Assembly: GCF_002013915.1 (NCBI RefSeq)
Contig: NZ_MBTF01000023.1
Span: 372,001-436,000, forward strand
DNA: 64,000 nucleotides
Source of the DNA: Mucilaginibacter pedocola
GTDB lineage: Bacteria > Bacteroidota > Bacteroidia > Sphingobacteriales > Sphingobacteriaceae
Direction of reading: 5' to 3'
Shown here: in pieces, positions 24,573 to 31,157 of the stretch
How positions within the stretch are numbered: position 1 is the first letter of the stretch
How the letters are laid out: the number at the start of each line of letters is the position of its first letter
Translations under genes and position numbers: made by a program
The notes under the pieces: generated by a model
Seen by the model: the letters and a program-made list of their open reading frames with translations, nothing else
What the model was told of the DNA's origin: nothing
Databases searched by the model: none

Positions 24573-24920
24573 TTAGATGATGAATGCAATTACCATTAGG
24601 ATGTGCACTAACACGCTGGCGGCAAAAATGCCCAGCATAGTACGTATACCCGCGCCGCCCATACCGGCTATGATGTTAGCAAAGAACAAGCTTAAGGTTA
24701 CTGCTAAAACGGCTATTGGTGCACTGAAGTAAAAGAGCAATACCGCAGGTACAGGCAGAAACAATACGCCCTGTGCAATTAAAGATACCATGAACCATAA
24801 GGTGCGGTTGGGTGCTTGTTTATCGGCCCAGGCGGTAAGGTTGGCCAATGCATTAGTATTTGTATTGTTGGTAGTGGTTGCCTGTTTCCAGGTGGTGGTG
24901 TTATTTGTTAGCGTTGCCAT
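24573..24920 (-). CDS. Small three-helix membrane protein of the low-oxygen regulon
   Basis: A 115-residue protein with a Thr/Asn-rich polar N-terminus (MATLTNNTTTWKQATTTNNT) and three strongly hydrophobic segments starting at WFMVSLIAQGVLFL, VLAVTLSLFFANIIAG and MLGIFAASVLVHILMVIAF. I recognise no family. An upstream in-frame TTG at 24944 overlaps the -7 element, so ATG at 24918-24920 is chosen, leaving a leader of roughly 17 bases. Its promoter has tandem FNR-type boxes, and the cbb3 accessory operon lies on the same strand upstream. It may act in the respiratory membrane at low oxygen, but no function can be assigned. Confidence 0.75.
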   Translation of the reverse strand: MATLTNNTTTWKQATTTNNTNTNALANLTAWADKQAPNRTLWFMVSLIAQGVLFLPVPAVLLFYFSAPIAVLAVTLSLFFANIIAGMGGAGIRTMLGIFAASVLVHILMVIAFII

Positions 24921-24941
24921 GATGTGTTTAATTTTATACCA

Positions 24942-25006
24942 CAAAGATGCTGCGCATACACCACCCCGCGAATGACGGCAGGCCTATAGAAAAATGACGG
25001 TAGTCA
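24942..25006 (-). promoter_or_regulatory. Promoter of the small membrane protein gene with tandem FNR-type boxes
   Basis: The perfect distal box TGACTACCGTCA (minus strand, 24995-25006) and a half-conserved proximal copy at 24973-24984 are 22 bp apart. The -7 octamer CATCTTTG is at 24942-24949, its centre 33 bp from that of the proximal copy. The promoter lies just past the 3' end of the cco operon, so the small gene has its own start site. Confidence 0.75.
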
Positions 25007-25019
25007 CATTTGCGAAAGG

Positions 25020-25700
25020 CTACCGGCAGATGCTGGTACCTACTGTTTTGGTAACAGGGCTGAGGTAAGGGATATTCAACCCCGAGCCGCGCAGGATGAA
25101 CCAGCAGCCAAGGCATACCATGAGGTAAGGCACAGCTTTATTGATGCGGCGGCGGACCGGTGCCGATAAAAAGCCCACGCTTAGTGTAGCGGCAAACATT
25201 AACGGAAATGTACCCATGCCGAACCAAAACATAAATTGTGCAGCCTGCAAAGGCGTGGAAGTATTAAGCGCGCCGAACAAAGCGGCATACACAAAACCAC
25301 AAGGCAAAAATCCGTTGAGCATACCCAGCGCCAAATGCCCGGCCTTGTGTTTAACGGCCAGGTTAACCAATTTGTAAAACCACGGAAAGGATGGCAGCCC
25401 CGTACTGTTTTTGAATTTGAACAGCCTGTTAAGCGCCATGGTGATAATAAATATGCCACTGGCAATACTTACCCATTGCTGCAGCCCGGCCAGCCAAAAT
25501 AATTTGCCGGCATAACCAAGCAGTAGACCCAATACCGAGTAGGTGATAATACGCCCCAAATTATACAGCAGTTTATCGGCAGCTATGGCCCAGCGGTATT
25601 GACGCACTGAGGGCACGCTGAAAGCCAGCGGGCCGCACATGCCTACGCAATGCACACTGCCCAGCAAGCCGATGAAAAACGCTGCCTGGTTATTTTCCAT
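25020..25700 (-). CDS. SafE/TauE-family membrane protein of the cbb3 assembly operon
   Basis: A 226-residue polytopic protein opening with AAFFIGLLGSVHCVGMCGPL. This GxxHCxGMCGP motif is typical of the CcoS/CcoI-associated SafE-like (sulfite exporter family, DsbD-like) proteins found at the end of Bacteroidota cbb3 operons. The motif recurs as LGMLNGFLPCGFVYAALFGA in the second half, giving two internally related halves with about six helices. The paired cysteines suggest metal (Cu) or thiol handling for oxidase assembly. It overlaps the FixH-like gene by 11 bases. Confidence 0.85.
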   Translation of the reverse strand: MENNQAAFFIGLLGSVHCVGMCGPLAFSVPSVRQYRWAIAADKLLYNLGRIITYSVLGLLLGYAGKLFWLAGLQQWVSIASGIFIITMALNRLFKFKNSTGLPSFPWFYKLVNLAVKHKAGHLALGMLNGFLPCGFVYAALFGALNTSTPLQAAQFMFWFGMGTFPLMFAATLSVGFLSAPVRRRINKAVPYLMVCLGCWFILRGSGLNIPYLSPVTKTVGTSICR

Positions 25701-26118
25701 TTACGAAAAGCCCCTTTTGGTAGAGGTAGTTTTTGGCATTGCTGCTCCATTCTATCTTCACATCCCAGCGGCCGGCGCTTAGTTTATCGGCAGGTATATT
25801 AATGGCATTACTTGCGCCGGTGTTCACAGGGAAGGTAAGATCTTTGTTTTTGCCAAGCGGGTTTACAAATTTGATGACACCAACGGCCGGCTCCTTAAAG
25901 GCAACGCCTATAGCTGTTTGGTTTTGTGTGATAAGGGGTTGGGCATTATCTGCTATTACCAGCCGTTCTCGGTCGTAGTCGCGGTTATAGTTTAAGCCCT
26001 TTTCGTAGTACTGATGATCGTAATCATCGGCAGGGAGATTGAACATATACACGCTCATACTCATGATGAAACCCATAAAAAGTATCATCCCTATTATTAG
26101 TTTTTTTCCCCAGTTCAT
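25690..26118 (-). CDS. ccoH: FixH/CcoH-family cbb3 oxidase assembly protein
   Basis: A 142-residue protein with one N-terminal membrane helix (LIIGMILFMGFIMSMSVYMF) and a periplasmic beta domain. It contains the family feature YDHQYYEKGLNYNRDYD after the helix and a C-terminal GRWDVKIEW strand. FixH/CcoH proteins are needed for stable assembly of cbb3 oxidase, together with the copper pump CcoI. It follows ccoG by 4 bases and overlaps the SafE-type gene, consistent with a single cco transcript. Confidence 0.9.
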   Translation of the reverse strand: MNWGKKLIIGMILFMGFIMSMSVYMFNLPADDYDHQYYEKGLNYNRDYDRERLVIADNAQPLITQNQTAIGVAFKEPAVGVIKFVNPLGKNKDLTFPVNTGASNAINIPADKLSAGRWDVKIEWSSNAKNYLYQKGLFVNGK

Positions 26119-26122
26119 ATTA

Positions 26123-27493
26123 TTAATTATTAGCGGGCCCTATAAACGAAGTGCTTTCGATAGCAGCTACTTTTTGCCCGTTGATCAGTTGCAGTTTTAC
26201 AGTAGTTTTTGGCGAATGGATATCACCGGCGGGCACCATCACAAAAAATACCACCTTAGCCGAGCCCCCCTTTTCTATAGGCCCCGGCGCCTGTATGTAT
26301 TTTATTTTAATGCTTTTATCTTCCGGCGCAATGGCCACGGTTTTTGTTTCGTTGGATTTGTTGATTATCTCGGCATTATACACATTGCTGATGTAGTTGC
26401 CCGGCTGTTCCTGGTACAGCATGCCCGCGCTGCGCATCACCGTCATATCTAACTCGCTCCTGCTGAAAATGAAGTAAGCCAATACCCCAAGCAGTAGCGC
26501 CATTACCGCGCTGTAACCACGCATGCGCCAGGTAAAAGTGGGGCGCTGGTCCTTTTCTATCATGTTCTCTGAGTAAAAGCCCACAAGATTCAGCTCCCGG
26601 TTTATTTTGGCCATTACATCGTTGCAGGCATCAATGCAGGCGGTACAGTTGGTACACTCCAATTGGGTGCCGTTGCGGATATCTATCCCGGTAGGGCAAA
26701 CCGCAACGCAAAGCCCGCAGTCAACGCAATCACCTAACTTCGACTGGTCAGCTGCCTTTTTCAGTTTGCCGCGTGGTTCGCCGCGTTTATCGTTATAGGC
26801 CACCACCATGGTGTCTTTATCTATCAATACTCCCTGCAGGCGGCCATAGGGGCATATTACGGTGCAAACCAGTTCGCGCACCTGGCTATAAACCAAATAG
26901 AAAACAGCCGTAAATACCCAAATGCTGATAAAGCCAACGGTGTGCGATGATACCGGCTCTGTAATGATCTTCAAAAGGTTTTCGCTGCCTATTACGTAAC
27001 CTAAAAAGGTATTGGCGATAAGGAAGGATAACAGGATAAAGATGCCGTGCTTGCTGCCTTTTTTCAATAGTTTTTCGCTGGTCCATTCGCTTGCATCCAG
27101 TTTACGGCGCTTATTGGCATCGCCCTCTATCCAAATCTCTATCCGGCGGAAAACCATCTCCATAAAAATGGTTTGGGGGCATATCCATCCGCAAAATACC
27201 CGCCCGAAAGCAATAGTGAACAGCAGCACAAATACCATAAACACAAGCGTTGCCAGCGCGAACAGGAAGATATCTTGCGGCCAAAACACCTGCCCCAGCA
27301 GCACAAATTTGCGCTCCATAAAGTTGAGCAGTAATAGCGGCTGCCCGCCTATCCGCAGAAACGGCCCTGCAAAAAAGAAGATGAGGTATACATAACTGAT
27401 TGCTGCGCGCCATTGGTATAGTTTGCCCTTGCGCAAAGCAGGATACAGCCAACGCCTTTTCCCTTTATCTGTAAACACTGCGGCTGTATCCAT
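26123..27493 (-). CDS. ccoG: Cytochrome c oxidase accessory protein CcoG (FixG)
   Basis: A 456-residue membrane ferredoxin-like protein. Helices lie near residues 30-50, 85-105 (with FGRVFCGWICPQTIFME), ~150-215 and ~330-350. The cytoplasmic 2x[4Fe-4S] region reads CVDCGLCVAVCPTGIDI followed by CTNCTACIDAC, and an IG-like periplasmic domain forms the C-terminus. CcoG is a cupric reductase supplying Cu(I) for the CuB site of cbb3 oxidase. It starts 7 bases after the ccoP stop. Confidence 0.95.
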   Translation of the reverse strand: MDTAAVFTDKGKRRWLYPALRKGKLYQWRAAISYVYLIFFFAGPFLRIGGQPLLLLNFMERKFVLLGQVFWPQDIFLFALATLVFMVFVLLFTIAFGRVFCGWICPQTIFMEMVFRRIEIWIEGDANKRRKLDASEWTSEKLLKKGSKHGIFILLSFLIANTFLGYVIGSENLLKIITEPVSSHTVGFISIWVFTAVFYLVYSQVRELVCTVICPYGRLQGVLIDKDTMVVAYNDKRGEPRGKLKKAADQSKLGDCVDCGLCVAVCPTGIDIRNGTQLECTNCTACIDACNDVMAKINRELNLVGFYSENMIEKDQRPTFTWRMRGYSAVMALLLGVLAYFIFSRSELDMTVMRSAGMLYQEQPGNYISNVYNAEIINKSNETKTVAIAPEDKSIKIKYIQAPGPIEKGGSAKVVFFVMVPAGDIHSPKTTVKLQLINGQKVAAIESTSFIGPANN

Positions 27494-27500
27494 TTTGCAC

Positions 27501-28385
27501 TTAATTGAGGGCTAATTTTTCTACGGTTTCCTTTTCGCCCTGCGGCTCTTTAGCACCGGCGGGCTTTGTGCCTTGTATCGAAATAATGTAGTTGGCCACA
27601 TCGGCTATCTGTTTTGGCGATAGCTGTTTCTCCCAGGTGGGCATCCCTTTGGCTTGTACGCCGTATTTAATGGTTTTAAATATGTCGGTTATTTTGGCAC
27701 CGTGCAGCCAGTACTCGTCGGTAAGGTTGGGGCCAACTACGCCCTGGCCGTTCTCGCCGTGGCAGGGGGCGCAGCTTGCTTTAAAAACTGCTTTGCCTTC
27801 GGCGATGGCGGCCGGGTCGTTAACTGCCTTTACGGTGTTCTCGTCCACCAGGTTGGCGGCTTTGCTCAGATAAATCTTCTTTGCGGCATCAGCTTGTGCT
27901 ATCTCGGTTTTATATTCAGCATCCTGCAATTGGCCGGTGCCGAATACGTGGTATACCATCAGGTAGCCCAGACCGAATATAATAGTGCCGTAAAACAGCA
28001 CCATAAACCAAGAGGGCGTTGGGTTGTCCAACTCGTGTATGCCATCGTAAGCGTGTGGTATCAGGATGTCTTTCTCCTCCGATAGTGGTTTGAGCGATAA
28101 CAGCTTTTGCCATACCTCGCTTTTTGGTTTCTTTTCTTTTTTAGCCGGTTTTAGTTCGGCCTCTATTTGCTGTTTGGTATAGCCCTGCAGTTTTAAAACG
28201 GCTTTGGTAAGTACCTTAAAGGTGCGCAACAGTACCAGCAGCGTAGCCAGAAAAAGCAGGAGCATGCCAATGATAGCACCAAAGCCTATATAGTTTTTTG
28301 TTTCGGCAGATAGCAGGCTGTCTTCTGCAAAGCTTTGTTGTGCCAGCAGTAAAACAGTTAAGGTGGTTAATAGGCGCTGCTTCAT
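27501..28385 (-). CDS. ccoP: cbb3 oxidase subunit III (CcoP), mono-haem form
   Basis: A 294-residue membrane cytochrome. A cleaved or retained N-terminal hydrophobic segment (LLTTLTVLLLAQQSFAED) precedes a helix at ~32-55, a basic cytoplasmic loop, the CcoP-type helix WFMVLFYGTIIFGLGYLMVY, and one cytochrome c domain with CAPCHGENGQG. Proteobacterial CcoP has two haem c groups; here only one CxxCH is present, as in other Bacteroidota. Its start overlaps the stop of the CcoQ-like gene by 4 bases (ATGA). Confidence 0.93.
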   Translation of the reverse strand: MKQRLLTTLTVLLLAQQSFAEDSLLSAETKNYIGFGAIIGMLLLFLATLLVLLRTFKVLTKAVLKLQGYTKQQIEAELKPAKKEKKPKSEVWQKLLSLKPLSEEKDILIPHAYDGIHELDNPTPSWFMVLFYGTIIFGLGYLMVYHVFGTGQLQDAEYKTEIAQADAAKKIYLSKAANLVDENTVKAVNDPAAIAEGKAVFKASCAPCHGENGQGVVGPNLTDEYWLHGAKITDIFKTIKYGVQAKGMPTWEKQLSPKQIADVANYIISIQGTKPAGAKEPQGEKETVEKLALN

Positions 28386-28573
28386 GGTATCAGGGTGTTA
28401 GGTGTTGGGGTGTCGCCGTCGGCGAGTGGAAGTGCACTCATATGGTCGATATGGGTTTTCCTTAAACGGAACAGCATAACGGCAACTACAATAAAAAATA
28501 CAAGGAATATACCCAGCGAACTAAGCAGGTAAACCTGGTGCCCGTTTATGTTCTCGGTGAATTGTTTAAACAT
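28382..28573 (-). CDS. ccoQ: CcoQ-like small membrane subunit
   Basis: A 63-residue protein with a single central helix (YLLSSLGIFLVFFIVVAVML) followed by a basic stretch (FRLRKTH) and a polar tail. Position between the CcoNO fusion (8 bases) and ccoP (4-base overlap), size and topology identify it as the small CcoQ/FixQ-type subunit that stabilises the complex. Sequence conservation in this subunit is low, so the call rests mainly on context. Confidence 0.82.
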   Translation of the reverse strand: MFKQFTENINGHQVYLLSSLGIFLVFFIVVAVMLFRLRKTHIDHMSALPLADGDTPTPNTLIP

Positions 28574-28581
28574 GGTTATAC

Positions 28582-30708
28582 TTATTTGCTTGCTGTTTTA
28601 TTTGCTTTAATATCTACCCCCAGCCTTTGCAGGTAGGCAATAAGGGCTATGATCTCTTTATCACTTTTTACCTTTATTTTATCCTTACCCAGGTTGTCGG
28701 CTATTTGCTGTGCCTGTGCGTTCAGGTCGGCATTGGCCTGGTTTTCGTAACCCACTGCATAGGGCACGCCCAGCTTGCGCATGGCGTTTATTTTGGCGCG
28801 GGTGGTAGTAGTATCCAAAGTTTGACTGATCAGCCAGTCGTAATTCGGCATAATGCTACCCGGCGACATCAGTCTCGGGTCAAGCATGTGATTGTAATGC
28901 CAGGCGTTACCATACTTCTGCCCTTCGCGCGCCAGATCCGGCCCGGTGCGTTTAGATCCCCACAGGAAGGGGTGATCGTACACGAACTCGCCTGCTTTAC
29001 TGTATTCGCCATAGCGCTCTGTCTCCGAGCGGAAAGGCCGCACCGTTTGCGAGTGGCAGTTAGAGCAACCCTCACGGATATACACATCGCGGCCCTGCAA
29101 CTCCAGCGGGGTGTAAGGCTTCACGCTGGCAATGGTGGGTACGTTGGAGGAGATGGTCATGGTAGGCATCAGCTCAATGATACTGCCAATGAGGATAACG
29201 ATGAGCGCGCCCACCATCAGCGGTATAGGGCGGCGCTCCAGTTTACGGTGCCAACTGCCGCCATCTGTTGTTGCGGTAACAGGTTCTAAAGGCATGGCTT
29301 CGGCAGCTTCGTTGGCCACCAATTTGCCCTGCGCCATAGTGCGTGCCAGGTTGTAGGCCATTACAATTACCCCAAGCAGGTATAAAGTACCACCTACCGA
29401 ACGCATCATGTGCATTGGGATAATGCGCAGCGTTGTCTCCAAAAAACTTGGGTACTTCAGCATGCCTTCGGGAGTAAATTCCTTTAGCATTAAGCCCTGG
29501 GTGAAGCCCGCCCAATACATGGGGATGGCGTAAAACAATATCCCCAAAGTGCCTATCCAGAAATGGAAGGAAGCCATCTTTTTAGAGTACAGTTCGGTTT
29601 TGTAAATGCGCGGTATCAGCCAGTATAAAATAGCGAAGGTTAAGAAACCGTTCCAACCCAGTGCGCCAACGTGTACGTGGGCTACTATCCAGTCGGTAAA
29701 GTGCGCCAGCCCGTTTATTTGTTTTAGCGAAAGCATGGGGCCTTCGAAGGTGGCCATACCATAGGCGGTTAGGCCCACTACCATAAATTTAAGCACTACA
29801 TCATCGCGCACTTTATCCCATGCACCGCGCAGGGTAAGCAGGCCGTTTATCATACCTCCCCAACTTGGCGCTATCAGCATAATAGAAAAGGCAACCCCTA
29901 ATGATTGTGCCCAGCCCGGAAGCGTGGTATACAGCAAATGGTGCGGGCCTGCCCATATGTAAATAAATATCAGCGCCCAAAAGTGTAGTATACTCAGCTT
30001 ATAAGAATAAACCGGGCGGTTGGCCATTTTGGGCAGAAAGTAGTACATCATGCCCAGGTATGGCGTGGTTAAAAAGAAAGCCACAGCATTGTGCCCGTAC
30101 CACCATTGCACCAGGGCATCCTGCACACCGGCATATACCATGTAGCTTTTGAAGGCAGATATAGGCAGCTCGAAAGAGTTTACAATATGCAGCACCGCAA
30201 TGGTAACAAAGGTGGCTATGTAGAACCAGATGGCCACGTACAAATGCCTTTCGCGGCGTTTAAAAATGGTACCGAACATGTTGATACCAAACACCACCCA
30301 TATCAGCGTAATGGCAATATCAATGGGCCACTCCAGCTCAGCATATTCGTGCGAAGTGGTAAGCCCCAGCGGCAGGGTAATTACTGCAGATACAATGATA
30401 AGCTGCCAACCCCAGAAGTGTACCTGGCTGAGGATGTTGCTGAACATGCGTGCCTTGAGCAGGCGCTGCAGCGAGTAATAAACACCCATAAAAATGGCAT
30501 TGCCCACAAAGGCGAATATCACTGCATTGGTATGCAGCGGGCGTATACGGCCAAAAGTGGTGTACTGGTTGCCCATGTTCATGCCGGGCTTAAATAACTG
30601 AATGGCGACGATAAGGCCCACCGTCATCCCGATAATGCCCCAAACAATGGTGGCTATACCGAAATTCCGGACGATCTTATTGTCGTAGTAAAATTTTTCG
30701 GGCTGCAT
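28582..30708 (-). CDS. ccoNO: cbb3 oxidase subunits I and II fused (CcoN-CcoO)
   Basis: A 708-residue fusion. Residues 1 to ~460 are CcoN, with 12 helices, a haem ligand His59 in RIRPLHTNAVIF, the CuB/Tyr region WYGHNAVAFFLTTPYLG and the later haem-ligand helix WIVAHVHVGALGWNGF. After a short linker and a membrane anchor (IPLMVGALIVILIGSIIELM), residues ~500-708 are CcoO with haem c site CSNCHSQ at about 548-554. The fused form is common in Bacteroidota. It reduces O2 to water with high affinity, and is the first gene of an operon running through ccoQ, ccoP, ccoG, ccoH and the SafE-like gene, controlled by tandem FNR-type boxes. Confidence 0.96.
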   Translation of the reverse strand: MQPEKFYYDNKIVRNFGIATIVWGIIGMTVGLIVAIQLFKPGMNMGNQYTTFGRIRPLHTNAVIFAFVGNAIFMGVYYSLQRLLKARMFSNILSQVHFWGWQLIIVSAVITLPLGLTTSHEYAELEWPIDIAITLIWVVFGINMFGTIFKRRERHLYVAIWFYIATFVTIAVLHIVNSFELPISAFKSYMVYAGVQDALVQWWYGHNAVAFFLTTPYLGMMYYFLPKMANRPVYSYKLSILHFWALIFIYIWAGPHHLLYTTLPGWAQSLGVAFSIMLIAPSWGGMINGLLTLRGAWDKVRDDVVLKFMVVGLTAYGMATFEGPMLSLKQINGLAHFTDWIVAHVHVGALGWNGFLTFAILYWLIPRIYKTELYSKKMASFHFWIGTLGILFYAIPMYWAGFTQGLMLKEFTPEGMLKYPSFLETTLRIIPMHMMRSVGGTLYLLGVIVMAYNLARTMAQGKLVANEAAEAMPLEPVTATTDGGSWHRKLERRPIPLMVGALIVILIGSIIELMPTMTISSNVPTIASVKPYTPLELQGRDVYIREGCSNCHSQTVRPFRSETERYGEYSKAGEFVYDHPFLWGSKRTGPDLAREGQKYGNAWHYNHMLDPRLMSPGSIMPNYDWLISQTLDTTTTRAKINAMRKLGVPYAVGYENQANADLNAQAQQIADNLGKDKIKVKSDKEIIALIAYLQRLGVDIKANKTASK

Positions 30709-30731
30709 AAAATTGTTGTTTTATTGTGGTG

Positions 30732-30796
30732 TAAAATTATTGAGCGTGCTATTGGCGGGGAATGACGGTAGGGGTAGGGAAAGGTGACGGAGGTCA
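30732..30796 (-). promoter_or_regulatory. Promoter of the cbb3 operon with tandem FNR-type boxes
   Basis: The perfect distal box TGACCTCCGTCA (minus strand) is at 30785-30796. A half-conserved proximal copy at 30763-30774 is 22 bp away. The -7 octamer TAATTTTA is at 30732-30739, its centre 33 bp from the centre of the proximal copy. The predicted start site is near 30727, about 19 bases before the ccoNO ATG. Confidence 0.8.
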
Positions 30797-30840
30797 TTTT
30801 TTTAGGGATGTTGGCTTGGTGATACTCGCGCCCCTATTTA

Positions 30841-30973
30841 CCTCACCCCGGGTTCGCTTCGCTGCCGACCCTCTCTTCATGCGGAAAAGAGGGTGAGCTA
30901 CATTTTGTTTTTTACGCCCTCTTTGCGAAGCAGAGAGGGCCGACGCTCGCGCATGCGAGCCGTCGGGGTGAGT
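30841..30973. repeat. Imperfect inverted-repeat element between ccoS and ccoNO
   Basis: A ~133-base non-coding unit bounded by CTCACCCCG at the left and CGGGGTGAG at the right. Internal complementary segments occur (CTGCCGACCCTCTC facing GAGAGGGCCGACG; GCGCATGCG). It can fold into one long structured hairpin. It resembles dispersed intergenic repeats of Bacteroidota rather than a simple terminator, but it could end the ccoI-ccoS transcript. Confidence 0.55.
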
Positions 30974-31001
30974 CAACTCGCCGAGCGGACATACCCCCCC
31001 A

Positions 31002-31157
31002 TCACTTTTCAGGCGATTCCTCATCATCAAAAAGTATCCTCACCGATGGCGTATACAGGTCATCGTTCTGCCCGCTGCGTTGCGCCCAGAAGAATGCACC
31101 AAGGAAGCATAGGGCCAGCAGCACGCTGCACCCTATCAAAAAATAAATAATGCTCAT
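31002..31157 (-). CDS. ccoS: cbb3 oxidase assembly protein CcoS
   Basis: A 51-residue protein with one N-terminal helix (MSIIYFLIGCSVLLALCFLG), the conserved AFFWAQRSGQ(N/F)DD segment, and an acidic tail (ILFDDEESPEK). This is the classic CcoS/FixS layout. The start codon overlaps the ccoI stop by 4 bases (ATGA), so it is translated from the ccoI transcript. CcoS is required to insert haem and copper into cbb3 oxidase. Confidence 0.9.
   Translation of the reverse strand: MSIIYFLIGCSVLLALCFLGAFFWAQRSGQNDDLYTPSVRILFDDEESPEK

Noticed and set aside
24921..24944. TTG start for the small membrane protein
   Set aside because: It lies inside the predicted -7 element; the ATG at 24918-24920 gives a normal N-terminus.
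30794..31030. Minus-strand 78-codon frame across the intergenic repeat
   Set aside because: It runs through the inverted-repeat element in a different frame from ccoS and has a low-complexity Arg/Gly composition.
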